From: a virus | Virus record (IMG/VR): IMGVR_UViG_3300037485_001401 | Span: 1 to 36,334 of that record | Reading direction: 5' to 3' (one strand) | Length of the DNA stretch: 36,334 nucleotides | Part shown: one piece after another, positions 15,452-25,166 of the stretch | Numbering within the stretch: the stretch's first letter is position 1 | How the letters are laid out: each line of letters starts with the position of its first letter | Program-made: the position numbers and the translations under genes | Notes under the pieces: generated by a model | The model's input: the letters and a program-made list of their open reading frames with translations, nothing else | Database searches by the model: none | Told to the model about the DNA's origin: nothing

Positions 15452-15938
15452 CGTAAAGCCTTTCTGTGAATATCTGACCTTCCACAACAGCATTAACAAA
15501 AGGGTTAACCGAACCTATTATGTCATAAGTTCTAAACGGGTAATCTATCGCAAACATGATGAACCTTGTGTCTGATGTTGTATAAGTTCCCGCTGTATAA
15601 ATCATTTGTAAAAGATACATGTTACCTATTGCTAATGTTTTTGTGCCTGTAAAATCAAGCCTAATCCATCCCTGATGAAAATCACGGCCAACAGCAGGTT
15701 TAACAAAATCAGCAAGAAGCAAAGCGGCTGATGTATCAATGATTTTATTATCGTCATAAAAGTCAACTAAATTTACCACCATGCTGAAATCATCAGTGAA
15801 ATTGTCAGTTATGATATATCTCATGCGAAAGTTTCTCAAAACTGCTGATGTATCGGACACATATTTACCGATAGTAAACGCCGTGTTTAATTCAGGCTCA
15901 AAAAAAAGTTGCCTCTGAGCATAAGGACCAAATGTCAT
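15432..15938 (-). CDS. Tail tip-region protein
   Basis: The 168-residue product starts at ATG 15938 following AGGAG; the ATG at 15968 lies inside the previous gene. It is a strand-rich protein: YIITDNFTDDFSMVVNLVDF, then LADFVKPAVGRDFHQGWIRLDF. The order between the 376-residue tail protein and the hub is like the small distal-tail genes of siphophages. No specific family is recognised. Confidence 0.55.
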   Translation of the reverse strand: MTFGPYAQRQLFFEPELNTAFTIGKYVSDTSAVLRNFRMRYIITDNFTDDFSMVVNLVDFYDDNKIIDTSAALLLADFVKPAVGRDFHQGWIRLDFTGTKTLAIGNMYLLQMIYTAGTYTTSDTRFIMFAIDYPFRTYDIIGSVNPFVNAVVEGQIFTERLYDDFVVR

Positions 15939-15939
15939 T

Positions 15940-17070
15940 TCAATTGCTCCTAAATTCAAAGTTTGCATCGAAATAATTGGAAGGTTTTGATGTTATTGTT
16001 GGATCATTATCAAAGACACCAATGTTAGTAAATTCCGTCAAATCATCGTTGAAGTTTCCAGAGTCTAACGAAAGATAAAAGTTGTTTGATTTACCTATGT
16101 CATAATATAGCTGTTGAATCGCGGTTGTTTCAACTCTAGTTAGGTTAGAAAACTTCAATCCTGATATCCTTTGATGCCTTCCGTACCTTTCAAAATACAA
16201 TCCCCCGGCTTGAGACTCAGTTCTTAAAGCCCGATCCACATCCTGCAAGGTGAACCCTGAATCAACAGTCCTATTTGGCAGGGCAATGTATCCACCAAGA
16301 AAAATTTGACTAAAAACTAGGTTAGGCCCAAAAGGATTAGCTGGGTCAAGTAGCGTAAACCACACATAACGGTAAGCAACAGGTATTCCAGTCTCTAAGA
16401 AATAAAATGAACCTTCTGCCCCGGCTGGCACATTAACACTAAGTGGAGCTGTAGTTATGTCATTTACATTTGAAGCTCTAATATTTAGTGTAGCTCCTGC
16501 TGTTAACATGTTTGAATAATTTCTTTGCGGCATTAGAGCGAAGAAAGAAATATCCATTGCATAACCCAAATCAAAATACATAAATTCATGAGTATGGATT
16601 CTAATCTCACCTTCCAATTCATCACCACTATCAACAGTAATGTTGACAACACCAAGAAGACCAACATCGTACCAAGTTGAAGTAGTTTGATTAGATAGAA
16701 CCATTGCAAAATCAGCTCCAACTAATTCAAAATGAAATTTATATGTAGATAAATAAGTACATGTTAATAATGTTGAAGTTGCTGCTCTAACTTTTGTTTG
16801 TATTTCAGCGGCTAATGTTGTTCCGCTATAGTTACCAGATGCTAAAGTTGCCGTGTATAGCGTATAATTAACCTCAAGATACATTTTATTATTTGTTGCA
16901 TCTATCTTGAATAGTCCATTAGTAACCCACAAATTACCTCGATTCATGGATACGGCGTTAGAAGCTGGAAAGCCTGTCATCGCACCTGAGTTTGAAGTCA
17001 TAGTGCCTAATTCAAGCGAATTAATGTACATAAAGCGCGTTTCACATGATGAACCTAACCCTGCTGTCAT
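15940..17070 (-). CDS. Distal tail protein (probable)
   Basis: The 376-residue product follows the tape measure gene with a shared TAATG at 17070. It contains LYTATLASGNYSGTTLAAEI (about 72-91), a YT-x6-Ala/Leu-x-Ala-Glu-Ile type module also seen in the tail tube protein at 20709-22217 and common in phage structural proteins. The C-terminal half has beta strands and ends in LTEFTNIGVFDNDPTITSKP. Position immediately after tape measure suggests a distal tail protein. Confidence 0.6.
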   Translation of the reverse strand: MTAGLGSSCETRFMYINSLELGTMTSNSGAMTGFPASNAVSMNRGNLWVTNGLFKIDATNNKMYLEVNYTLYTATLASGNYSGTTLAAEIQTKVRAATSTLLTCTYLSTYKFHFELVGADFAMVLSNQTTSTWYDVGLLGVVNITVDSGDELEGEIRIHTHEFMYFDLGYAMDISFFALMPQRNYSNMLTAGATLNIRASNVNDITTAPLSVNVPAGAEGSFYFLETGIPVAYRYVWFTLLDPANPFGPNLVFSQIFLGGYIALPNRTVDSGFTLQDVDRALRTESQAGGLYFERYGRHQRISGLKFSNLTRVETTAIQQLYYDIGKSNNFYLSLDSGNFNDDLTEFTNIGVFDNDPTITSKPSNYFDANFEFRSN

Positions 17071-20000
17071 TAGGCAAGTCTCCTATTGTCTTTATTAAGA
17101 GATATGATAGCTCTCGCTAAAGTATCCCTATCAATTTTAACATCAATCTGTGTTTGCTGTGAAGCAATCAGCGAAATTAGCTGCTTCAAAAGTTGATTTG
17201 TTTCAATACTAGAATTATTCGGTTGTGACTCATTTTTAGCTAGTTTGTCGATGAGGGAAAATAAATTTGGAGTAGTTGACGAAGGTATGACTACCTCATT
17301 TGATGTAAGAAGGGAGGGGTAACTATCATCTGGGTATCCCGGCGGTACAACCCCACCAGTAGCCATGATAGCAGGTATTTGACTAAGTCCACCCGTAGCA
17401 AATGATAATATATTTGATCCAGCATTATCACCTGATACAGCTTTTACCGGGTCAAGTTTAGCAAACATATCCTTGAAACCATCAATTATTGATTGGCCTA
17501 AGTCTTTATAAAATTCAATACTAAACAAGTTACCAAATCCATCTTTTATTTTATCACCAACACCAGCAAGCCAATCCCCCGACGATGATAAATCTAGTTT
17601 TGATTGAATTGCTGCCCCAATACTTGCCCCAAAGTTTTTAAAGAAATCACCAATATTTGTTCCTAATTCTGTTATGGCTGAATTGAATGATTGATTTAGT
17701 TGTGGACCGATATTTTTAAACAAATCACCAAAAAATTTACCAAATTTTTCTATATCACCAAGAAACTTTATGAATACATTTCCCATTCCAGCAAAAAAGT
17801 TACCAACATTTTTTATCAAATTATCGATAGTAAATGCAGATAATTTAACTTTAATCCATGCAACTTTTTCATCCCATATTCTAGTTATTTCACTAAAAAC
17901 ATTGCTTGCAACATCAACAGCGGCAAGCATCTTTTCAGATATTAATTGCCATAATCCTATAGCCAAACCTTGAATTGCATATCCGGGAACGGTATATAAT
18001 GAGGCGAATAACTCCCATATAATGTCAACTACTACTTGCAGAATTGCGGGCAAGTTGTAAGCTAATTCTTTACCAAGATATTTCATACTTGAAGCAGAAG
18101 CCCTTAAAATTGAAGGTATAGCTTTGAATAATTGAATCATTATGGTAGGTAAAACTTCTGCTACCTTATTCATTATAGTGGGTAGATTTTCAACTATTCT
18201 ATCTATTACCTTGGGGAATTCAGTCATAAAAGCTTCAATTTGAGCCATAGTTTCATTTATAGGCCCGGAAGCAAGTTTAATTTGTTCTCCTATTAAACCA
18301 CCTATTCCAGTTCCAACAGCTGAACCTATTGGCCCCCATATCGCGCCAACAGCAGTCCCTAAACCTTTCATTGTTGTAGCTAAAAATTCTGGAACTAATG
18401 TTTTAGCTCCTTCTGCGCCTTTTCCCATTGCAGCAACTATCCCGCCAACAGTATCAAATATTGCTGGAATATTTTTAACAACAGCTTGAGCAATTTCAAA
18501 TAGACCACGCATAATGATATATGAACTTTTTTTAATAAATGGAACAACCTTAGCGAGAATTGCCTTAACTGAATCCATAAACAAATCAAAATCGGTTGAT
18601 ATTCCTTCGAATGCTTTACCGGTAAATATATTATCCCACCCTCTAACTTCAGGAGCTTCCGCTAAATCCCTATGGATACTATCAAGCCAATCAGAAACAG
18701 ATTGAAACATGCTTTCAAATGCAATTTTTCTCATCTCTTCTGGTGAGAATTTAACTGGCCCTTCTTCTTGTACAAAAGGTTTATCTTTCTTCTTTTCCAC
18801 TTCAACGGTTATTGGTTTTATATCAGGAATTTTTCCATTTTTTATATTGGTTGATATATCAATTGGTTTTTTATTAGCGGCATCCTGTATTCTTTTTAAT
18901 GCCTCATCAAAGCCCTTGGTATCGATATTCTTGAAACCATTTTTAGCTAAATTAGCCCAACTAGTAGCGAGTTCATCTGATCTTTTAGCAATTCTATCCA
19001 TTGCTGCGGACATATCATCAAAGGCAGTCTTTTTACCTGTGATAGTCCCAACCAACCATAGCCATGAATTACCAAGAATCTTTAAACCATCAACCAAATT
19101 TAATGCAGAAGTCCAAAGTGTTTTGAATAAAAGTGCAATGCTTTCCATGACATTAGAAATCATATTCAAAGAAGGAAGTAGATCCCGAATTCCAGAGATA
19201 ACCGCAACTAGTCCACGGTTAACAAAACTTATACTTGCGCTAGTCCCCTGCTCAATATTTCCAGTCATCCCGGTTAATGCTGCTGAAATTTCTTTGATTG
19301 CCTGCGTAACCATGGGATTTTGAACAATCATATTTCCCAAAGCAGCGGCGAAATTTCCAAACACATTTCCGAGCTGTAACATTGCGCCCTGATATGTGTT
19401 GATTTGACCTACAGCCGCACCCGCGAATTGCTCACCAACTAAAGCAATAGCGCCGCCTGCCTGCAATGCTTCTTTGGACAAACCGCGCAAAGCTGGCACG
19501 GTCTCGTTTAACCTACCGGCGGTTCCGTCCAAAGTTCTACCCAAAAGCTCCACAGCAGTACCTAAATCGGTTCCCATGGCAGCAGAAAGGTTAGCCGCCG
19601 CCGTTACTAACTCCTGTGCTTTTGTCGCTGAATTCGTGAAGTTTAAAGCTATGGCAAGTTGACCGTTAACAACATCGTCATCGATTGTTGAAACTGACAT
19701 CAAATCAGTTGCGAATTTTGCCATTGAAGCAGAAGTTTCAGCGGTAAACTGTCCTGTCCGAGCCAGTGCATTATTCAATTGATTCAGGTTAGTTTCTGCG
19801 TCTTTTGATTCAGCCATCATAGTTCCAAAGAACCCTGTCACCGCTTGATAAGAAAAATATCCAGCTGCGAGTGATAACATTGTACTTTTCAAACTAGAAA
19901 TTGCAGAAGACGCCATAGATGTATCTATAGTTATCTTTTTACTAGACACATTTTTTATTGAATCATCTAAACCAGAGACGGATTTATTTACACCATTAAC

Positions 20001-20093
20001 AGAAGTTTCAGCAGCTTTTCCGAAATCTTTTACATTTTTAATGGCATTAGATGTATCAAATGTTGCGGTTAAATCTATGTTATTATCTGCCAC
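17070..20093 (-). CDS. Tape measure protein
   Basis: At 1007 residues it is the largest gene. It begins with coiled-coil segments, then has membrane-helix-like hydrophobic blocks (about 510-670), repeated Gly/Ala-rich helices (GKGAEGAKTL) and a Ser/Asn-rich C-terminus. The N-terminal SAAMGTDLGTAVELLGRTLDG section is characteristic of phage tape measure proteins. Using the usual 1.5 angstrom per residue, a tail of about 150 nm is expected, so a siphovirus. It overlaps the frameshift tail-chaperone gene by 11 bases at 20083-20093. Confidence 0.9.
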   Translation of the reverse strand: MADNNIDLTATFDTSNAIKNVKDFGKAAETSVNGVNKSVSGLDDSIKNVSSKKITIDTSMASSAISSLKSTMLSLAAGYFSYQAVTGFFGTMMAESKDAETNLNQLNNALARTGQFTAETSASMAKFATDLMSVSTIDDDVVNGQLAIALNFTNSATKAQELVTAAANLSAAMGTDLGTAVELLGRTLDGTAGRLNETVPALRGLSKEALQAGGAIALVGEQFAGAAVGQINTYQGAMLQLGNVFGNFAAALGNMIVQNPMVTQAIKEISAALTGMTGNIEQGTSASISFVNRGLVAVISGIRDLLPSLNMISNVMESIALLFKTLWTSALNLVDGLKILGNSWLWLVGTITGKKTAFDDMSAAMDRIAKRSDELATSWANLAKNGFKNIDTKGFDEALKRIQDAANKKPIDISTNIKNGKIPDIKPITVEVEKKKDKPFVQEEGPVKFSPEEMRKIAFESMFQSVSDWLDSIHRDLAEAPEVRGWDNIFTGKAFEGISTDFDLFMDSVKAILAKVVPFIKKSSYIIMRGLFEIAQAVVKNIPAIFDTVGGIVAAMGKGAEGAKTLVPEFLATTMKGLGTAVGAIWGPIGSAVGTGIGGLIGEQIKLASGPINETMAQIEAFMTEFPKVIDRIVENLPTIMNKVAEVLPTIMIQLFKAIPSILRASASSMKYLGKELAYNLPAILQVVVDIIWELFASLYTVPGYAIQGLAIGLWQLISEKMLAAVDVASNVFSEITRIWDEKVAWIKVKLSAFTIDNLIKNVGNFFAGMGNVFIKFLGDIEKFGKFFGDLFKNIGPQLNQSFNSAITELGTNIGDFFKNFGASIGAAIQSKLDLSSSGDWLAGVGDKIKDGFGNLFSIEFYKDLGQSIIDGFKDMFAKLDPVKAVSGDNAGSNILSFATGGLSQIPAIMATGGVVPPGYPDDSYPSLLTSNEVVIPSSTTPNLFSLIDKLAKNESQPNNSSIETNQLLKQLISLIASQQTQIDVKIDRDTLARAIISLNKDNRRLA

Positions 20094-20666
20094 GTTTCCC
20101 CCTTGCTTTTGAAGCCTCGCGCTTTCTTTCTTCTGATTCCTGTTTTTTTATTTCAGCTTCAATATTTATTAGACAGCTAGCGGTATAGCAGTCAAGTGTA
20201 TCCATATTAGAAACATAACCAAGACCAACTAAAGTTTTTCTCTCAATAAATAATGATAAAAAAGGCATTGCAGCCGGGTCTATACCGTCATTAATGCCTT
20301 TAAACCAACATTTTGTTGAAAACCTTAATCGGTCAATATCTTTTTTGGAACATATCCGTTGGCCATCAAAGACGCTAAAAACTGAATAATGCAAGTTGAA
20401 GCCTGATAACAACTCAGTGTTTCAAAATCGCAGACTAAATCACTCCCATCAACAGGGTCGCAATAGATTTCTGCTAGCATTTCGCTAGCCAATTCCATTG
20501 TTTGTTCAACCCCTGAAACCCCGGCCTCTTCTGCCTTTTTACCGATTTGCACCTTCTCAGCCATTGATGGAATATTTACAATAATGTAGCTTTCATCGGT
20601 GAAACCAGTTTCATGTTTCTTTCCATCAATTTCAATTTCATTCACAATAAATTTCTTTTTAATCAT
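20083..20666 (-). CDS. Tail assembly chaperone, -1 frameshift fusion (gpGT-like)
   Basis: The in-frame gene 20666-20325 (113 aa, gpG-like) meets a second frame (reaching 20083) one base back. At the canonical slippery heptamer A AAA AAG (20340-20346 plus coordinates, read as CCA AAA AAG) a -1 shift would give GAT ATT GAC, which is frame two, making a fusion of about 194 residues. Lambda gpG/gpGT is the model: a minority of ribosomes shift to make the extended chaperone that escorts the tape measure. The second frame ends with a basic tail (EERKREASKARGKRGR) just where the tape measure begins. ATG 20666 was chosen over 20684. Confidence 0.85.
20325..20666 (-). CDS. Tail assembly chaperone, unshifted form (gpG-like)
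   Basis: This is the 113-residue product made when ribosomes do not slip. It begins MIKKKFIVNEIEIDGKKHET and ends NGYVPKKILTD. It lies between the tail tube gene and the tape measure, the expected position. Its length and its stop just after the slippery site match gpG-type chaperones. A candidate ribosome site AAAGG lies 10 bases before ATG 20666. Confidence 0.8.
   Translation of the reverse strand: MIKKKFIVNEIEIDGKKHETGFTDESYIIVNIPSMAEKVQIGKKAEEAGVSGVEQTMELASEMLAEIYCDPVDGSDLVCDFETLSCYQASTCIIQFLASLMANGYVPKKILTD
20340..20346 (-). other. Programmed -1 frameshift slippery heptamer
   Basis: Minus-strand A AAA AAG (plus CTTTTTT) is the efficient bacterial -1 slippery heptamer, placed in the correct frame between gpG and gpT. 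There are four sense codons after it before the unshifted stop. I did not find an obvious downstream stem-loop by eye. Confidence 0.85.
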
Positions 20667-20708
20667 TTTATAACTACCTTTCATGAGTAAAACAGAACAA
20701 GACCTTGT

Positions 20709-22217
20709 TTACACAAAGCCCATATAAACTTCTAATGAACCATCGTTTGGAACGAAAGAGCTAATCTCAAACTCGACAGTCACAAGGGTTTCATCATCTC
20801 CGATTGTGTAACTATCGACAGAACAATAAGGCATGTAGAAACCAAAGCATTTTCCTGCTGTCCAATTTCCGCCCGTCTTTGTCCCGCCTACGTACATGAA
20901 CCGAGAATCTTTGTTTTGCAAAAGCCTATCGATCTTATCGGCGTCATATTTTTCAAGAAGGGTCGTGATGGTAGCCGTAACTGTTCTTCCGGTAATTACC
21001 GAGCCTGATCTACCAGACGCCGCACAAATTGAATCGATAACTTTTCTTTCGTTTGTTATCGTAATCTCAACAGTAGAAGGATTAAAACAAACATTGTCAA
21101 CATCATCACCAAAGTTCGCAATATGTCCTTTAGCAGATAATGGGTCAGCAGCGTCGAAAGTTGGAGTGTATGCAGCAGCATAAGTTTGAGCTGTTGCTGA
21201 TGCGTAGGTAGTTGCCAAAGTGCTGTCAGCAGCGGTAGAAAAGCCAATTTTAGGACCAATTGACCTTGCCGTATTTGTTCCGGTATTCCACAACAATGAA
21301 ACTACAGTTGAAGTTGATGAAGCAATGGTAAATTTTCCAGTTGAATTAGAATATACAACCGTAAAAGTTTCTGTTGACAAATTATCAATAGCCGTTTGTA
21401 GAGCCGATGCTAATTCTTGAGGAGTCTTGTACCATCCGGAAGCTACCCTTGGTGCAATAGTTCCGTTATCATCGGTAAGATCCAAAGTATCTGCTGCTAC
21501 CGTTATTTCGATTGGATTCCAATAATACTCAAGACCTTCCAAAGATACAGAACCATTAATCAATTGTCCTGCTTCTGCTGTGAAACTGAGTTCGGTAACT
21601 TTGGCCCCACGGATCATATCGGTAGCGTTAGAACCACCGATATATCTCCACAGAGTCAAAGATGGATGAATTGGGGTATTGGCAGGGTAATAAGTGATAG
21701 CCTTGCCGAGCTTTGTCGTAATAGCAGGAGCATAAGCCAAATCAAAAGCCATCTGCATTGTATCGGTTGTGGTTTCGAGCGAATGGATAAAGTTGATGGA
21801 ATAACCGTTAGTTGCGTCTTTGATTAAGACAGGTTCACCAACTCTAAAAACAGCGGCATCGGCAACAACTAACTGCTTCACGGTACTACCAGCTACCACA
21901 GCGTATTCTGTTCCAGCAACTTTGACAGTTCCGAAGATTGATTCAAGAAGTGGACCCCATGCAGGAGCTTGTCCTTCAACACCTGAATGCTTGATATAAT
22001 GAGAAAATGAAGCGGTTGGGTTTTCTGCTCCGGTAATCTTTTTAGCCATACCGAGCGAATTTTTTAGTTCCTCATTATCAAGTTTTTCAATTTCTGGAAC
22101 CATTTCCAAATCGGATTGAACAGGAATGAAAGACGTTGCAGCGGTTGGAACAGTAATAGTTCCTTCTGTTGCTTCTTTTTTGATTGCAAAAATAGTTGCT
22201 TTATTGCTAATAGGCAT
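20709..22217 (-). CDS. Major tail (tube) protein
   Basis: The 502-residue protein begins ATIFAIKKEATEGTITVPTA, the usual start of siphophage tail tube proteins, then has strand-rich TAEAGQLINGSVSLEGLEYYW. An inserted module in the middle (TPQELASALQTAIDN ... TVVYSNSTGKFTIASS, about 263-300) is a common phage structural add-on. The C-terminus has GDDETLVTVEFEISSF. At about 500 residues it is longer than many tube proteins, due to the insertion. ATG 22217 follows GAGGAG. It directly precedes the tail chaperone genes. Confidence 0.85.
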   Translation of the reverse strand: MPISNKATIFAIKKEATEGTITVPTAATSFIPVQSDLEMVPEIEKLDNEELKNSLGMAKKITGAENPTASFSHYIKHSGVEGQAPAWGPLLESIFGTVKVAGTEYAVVAGSTVKQLVVADAAVFRVGEPVLIKDATNGYSINFIHSLETTTDTMQMAFDLAYAPAITTKLGKAITYYPANTPIHPSLTLWRYIGGSNATDMIRGAKVTELSFTAEAGQLINGSVSLEGLEYYWNPIEITVAADTLDLTDDNGTIAPRVASGWYKTPQELASALQTAIDNLSTETFTVVYSNSTGKFTIASSTSTVVSLLWNTGTNTARSIGPKIGFSTAADSTLATTYASATAQTYAAAYTPTFDAADPLSAKGHIANFGDDVDNVCFNPSTVEITITNERKVIDSICAASGRSGSVITGRTVTATITTLLEKYDADKIDRLLQNKDSRFMYVGGTKTGGNWTAGKCFGFYMPYCSVDSYTIGDDETLVTVEFEISSFVPNDGSLEVYMGFV

Positions 22218-22241
22218 TTCGAAAACTCCTCTTTTAATCTA

Positions 22242-22694
22242 TTAAATAAAAGTTTCTATGATAACATTTAACGCGCAAGTTATAAATTTTCTATCATCCA
22301 ATTCAATTGGAACTATTCCAGAATCACCTTGAAAAGAAGCAATTGCTTTCCCTCCTGGTATGGCAAGTGTAACATCACTTTCAATAGCAACAGAAACGCT
22401 TGTGGAAGCCTCTAATATCTTTTTGATAGAATCATCTTGCTCGGTATAAGACGCTTGGCCACCGAAGTATTCAACACATAATACAATCGAAAAAGACCTT
22501 GCGAAGCTCTTTCTTCCACATAGTTCCCGATTTGTATTAACAGTTGAATCAACTATTATTCCCCACCCCCCCCTCAAGAAAGAATCAAAATTTTGTGACA
22601 ACTCATCAGGATTTGTTAACCGCACCCAAGTATTGCCTAGTGTAGTTCCAATCAATGCTGTAATGGTATCGTATGCTGTAGAAATTATAGTCAT
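22242..22694 (-). CDS. Tail completion/terminator protein (probable)
   Basis: The 150-residue product starts in an ATGA overlap with the gene before and lies just ahead of the tail tube gene. Residues form a helix-strand pattern (TVNTNRELCGRKSFARSF, SFQGDSGIVPIELDDRKF) as in tail terminator proteins that stop tube growth and join the head. Its size matches. There is no diagnostic motif. Confidence 0.6.
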   Translation of the reverse strand: MTIISTAYDTITALIGTTLGNTWVRLTNPDELSQNFDSFLRGGWGIIVDSTVNTNRELCGRKSFARSFSIVLCVEYFGGQASYTEQDDSIKKILEASTSVSVAIESDVTLAIPGGKAIASFQGDSGIVPIELDDRKFITCALNVIIETFI

Positions 22695-23533
22695 CGATAG
22701 AACCCCATAGGAGCGCGTTCGTAAACTTCTTGGCCCTTTAAAATATTCCCTGTCTTAGTTATCCCGTATTTTCTTGATTCTAATGAGTGTAGATATGACT
22801 TATTAGCTGCAAGCATATCCTCACGGTATTTGATTCCTTGCGCTTTGTAGATGAGTTCAGCAGTTTTGTGTATTGTTGGTTCCTTCATGAGCCGCCAATC
22901 AAGAAATTGCTCCCCTGTTATAACTTGGCCCATGGTTATCAAATCAGAGATAACCCTATCCGTTGCAATTATTCTTTGATCCAAATATTCTGTTTTAGTT
23001 GCTCCATAAACTCTCAGGTATGGAGTAGCCGCCAAATCAGGATATTCTTTAAAAATAGTTGTATCAGCTTCAACAAATAGTTGGCCAACATACAAAAGAG
23101 TTACGGCGTCTAATGCTGCTGAAAAAGTTAACTTTGTCCAATATAGCGAGTAATATCCATCGATATTACCAAGTTCAGTTATATTCCTTGAATCATATCG
23201 CGCCGGAAGTTTGTCATCCTTCGCGATTATATTGACAATTCCACTTTTACCTAATGTAGCCGTTGCTAGTATGGTGCCATCCACTACACTATAAAAGTTT
23301 GTAAACGCCGTAGCATCCCAAAAAGATGCTGTAAGTACGCTGGTATTGTTATTTACAGCCGTACTTAAAAGCCTCAAATAGAGCGCGTTAAATGGAAAAA
23401 CGGAACCTATGTAAAGACTATCACCAGTCCCAAAAGTAATAGCCTTTCCTGCATGATCGACATCAGTCACAAACGCCGATATATCTGAAACGGTACTTCC
23501 AATTTTTGTAAGTACAACATTTTGATTATTCAT
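22691..23533 (-). CDS. Neck/connector protein (probable)
   Basis: The 280-residue protein starts at ATG 23533 with GGGG six bases upstream; the ATG at 23587 is less favoured. It has a beta-rich first half (LYIGSVFPFNALYLRLL, then SVVDGTILATATLGKSG) and a helical second half (ATDRVISDLITMGQVITGEQ, LMKEPTIHKTAELIYKAQG). The helical part resembles head-tail adaptor proteins; the first half may be a surface domain. It lies between capsid-decoration and tail-terminator genes, supporting a neck role. Confidence 0.55.
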   Translation of the reverse strand: MNNQNVVLTKIGSTVSDISAFVTDVDHAGKAITFGTGDSLYIGSVFPFNALYLRLLSTAVNNNTSVLTASFWDATAFTNFYSVVDGTILATATLGKSGIVNIIAKDDKLPARYDSRNITELGNIDGYYSLYWTKLTFSAALDAVTLLYVGQLFVEADTTIFKEYPDLAATPYLRVYGATKTEYLDQRIIATDRVISDLITMGQVITGEQFLDWRLMKEPTIHKTAELIYKAQGIKYREDMLAANKSYLHSLESRKYGITKTGNILKGQEVYERAPMGFYR

Positions 23534-23621
23534 AAACGCCCCAAATATGGAAAAAATGTTATGCCCATAATGAGCATAACACCCCATGAAAGGAAGTATG
23601 ACTCAAGATAGGCATCCCGAA

Positions 23622-24041
23622 TTAACCTACCCGTGCGTCCTTGTAATAAACCTCAACAACGATTTGACCTGCTGTCAAGTTTGCCGTACCAATCGTAAGG
23701 ATAATCTGCTTACCATCGGTCAAAACATGAGGAACCGCCGTTGCTTCAATTGCAGCGACTGCATTCAGGCCAAAATGAGCTTCCGCTTCTGCGTTAACAT
23801 AAATTGTACCGCTATCAGTATTACCAATCGAAACAGTTGAAGAGCTACCAACTACAGCAGCCGTAGCGCGTGCATAGATTTTTTCAATCAATACGGTTCC
23901 GCTAATGGTTCCGAGTACCCAGCTATTGCCAGAATACGCACCACCGTCTTTAGCGAAATCATAGATCAAAGATTGTCTTTTGAGTTCACCGGTGAAACCG
24001 TCGGCAATAGTTTTATGATTTTTGCAAATATAAACAGTCAT
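23622..24041 (-). CDS. Head decoration-like protein
   Basis: The 139-residue strand-rich protein (GTISGTVLIEKIYARATA, TVSIGNTDSGTIYVNAEA) ends with ANLTAGQIVVEVYYKDARVG, a module like those on other virion proteins here. It lies two genes after the capsid gene and shares a TAATG with the gene before. A decoration or trimeric head-stabilising role is likely but unproven. Confidence 0.6.
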   Translation of the reverse strand: MTVYICKNHKTIADGFTGELKRQSLIYDFAKDGGAYSGNSWVLGTISGTVLIEKIYARATAAVVGSSSTVSIGNTDSGTIYVNAEAEAHFGLNAVAAIEATAVPHVLTDGKQIILTIGTANLTAGQIVVEVYYKDARVG

Positions 24042-24247
24042 TATTTTAACCCTTTCTTAAGTTTTTTATCTTCTATTTTTTCTTCAGTAACTGGCTCCAC
24101 ATGAGGTAAATAAAACATTACAAATGATTCATTTCTCCTCAGATGAAGACCGATTACTTGCCCAACTTCTCCACTTTGCAAGAAGGCAGCAACATCTTTT
24201 TCAGTTGCTAACACCTTCACTTTTGTTTCTGTGTACTTGCTAGTCAT
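24041..24247 (-). CDS. Small protein between capsid and decoration genes
   Basis: The 68-residue product begins at ATG 24247, sharing TAATG with the capsid stop. It has a KVKVLATEKDVAAFLQSGEV segment and basic C-terminus ending KKLKKGLK. Such small proteins often follow the capsid gene. Function unknown; coupled translation implies a virion or assembly role. Confidence 0.6.
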   Translation of the reverse strand: MTSKYTETKVKVLATEKDVAAFLQSGEVGQVIGLHLRRNESFVMFYLPHVEPVTEEKIEDKKLKKGLK

Positions 24248-25140
24248 TATGTTGGGTAAACCCATCCTGTTGCACTGTTGGTTGTGTAAACGGGATAATG
24301 CATCACCGCGCCAGCATAAGCATTAAGTGCAGCGCCACAAACGACATCAACACTCAGGAGAATTCCGCGCTTATAGTTAGAGTGAAGATCAGATACCTTC
24401 CATTGTGGCATCTGCTGCATAACGAAGTACAACCATTCGCGATGAAAGAAAAGACCCTGCGATGTGCTAAGGCAATTGTCTTCTGCGGTTTTAAAATCCA
24501 AAAGATTTCTGAATTCACTTTGGCCAGAAATTGGAGTTTCACCAACAAACAAAGAGCTTGAAAGGATGCTATCTACGGTGATATCTCCCCAATAAGAAGG
24601 GTCAAGAAGCGCGAACCAATTCCCATCTTTCGGCCATTTCTTTTGGCCTCCGAATACCCGCGCACCACGGAATTCTGTCTTAGAAATTGTAGATACGTTA
24701 TAATCACCGTTTGTTCCATCGGTTGTTGAAGCTCTAACGAAACTATAAAGATAAGCATTGATTTGGTCAGAAACCGCTTGCATCATTGTTTCACGAAGTT
24801 TTGGATCGTTATTATCTAAAAGACTTTGAAGCTCAACAATGCTCTCAAGTTCGATTGAACTTGACATAACCTTGTTAGCTACGATTGAAGTTCTAGTTAA
24901 AACCGCTTTTGATGGTGAAAAGGTATCAGCATCAACACCAACTGTTTGTGTTTGCCCAACCATCGGATTAAGAACAGATACATAAACAGTATCGCCCTTG
25001 TTCTGCAAATTACCCTGATAGTTTCTGTTTACAATGTTTACCATAGGGTTAGTTTGAACCAATTGGGAAGCTGACATAGGCGCCCAATATTTCTGGATTT
25101 GGTCGGCTACCGCTGCAATATCTGTTGCACCCATTACCAT
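24247..25140 (-). CDS. Major capsid protein
   Basis: The 297-residue protein lies after the scaffold gene with AAGGAG ahead of ATG 25140. It contains YQGNLQNKGDTVYVSVLNP, SPSKAVLTRTSIVANKVMSS and the E/helix-rich SIELESIVELQSLLDNNDPK, which follow the plan of HK97-fold phage coat proteins (N-arm, E-loop, spine helix, P domain), closest by eye to P22-coat-like or N4 gp56-like members. No prohead protease gene is visible, consistent with a scaffold-only maturation. Confidence 0.85.
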   Translation of the reverse strand: MVMGATDIAAVADQIQKYWAPMSASQLVQTNPMVNIVNRNYQGNLQNKGDTVYVSVLNPMVGQTQTVGVDADTFSPSKAVLTRTSIVANKVMSSSIELESIVELQSLLDNNDPKLRETMMQAVSDQINAYLYSFVRASTTDGTNGDYNVSTISKTEFRGARVFGGQKKWPKDGNWFALLDPSYWGDITVDSILSSSLFVGETPISGQSEFRNLLDFKTAEDNCLSTSQGLFFHREWLYFVMQQMPQWKVSDLHSNYKRGILLSVDVVCGAALNAYAGAVMHYPVYTTNSATGWVYPT

Positions 25141-25166
25141 GTTCGTAACTCCTTTTTAAAATTAAC

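Noticed and set aside
18709-19323. 204-aa open frame opposite the tape measure gene
   Set aside because: Low-complexity Ser/Leu-rich product, no ribosome site, entirely inside the conserved tape measure coding strand. A shadow frame.
20325-20412. ATG at 20412 as a true start for the second chaperone frame
   Set aside because: It lies inside the first frame, and the slippery heptamer explains the second frame better.
22560-22575. Run of C residues
   Set aside because: Falls inside a coding gene whose frame reads through; no sign of a frameshift or phase-variable tract function.
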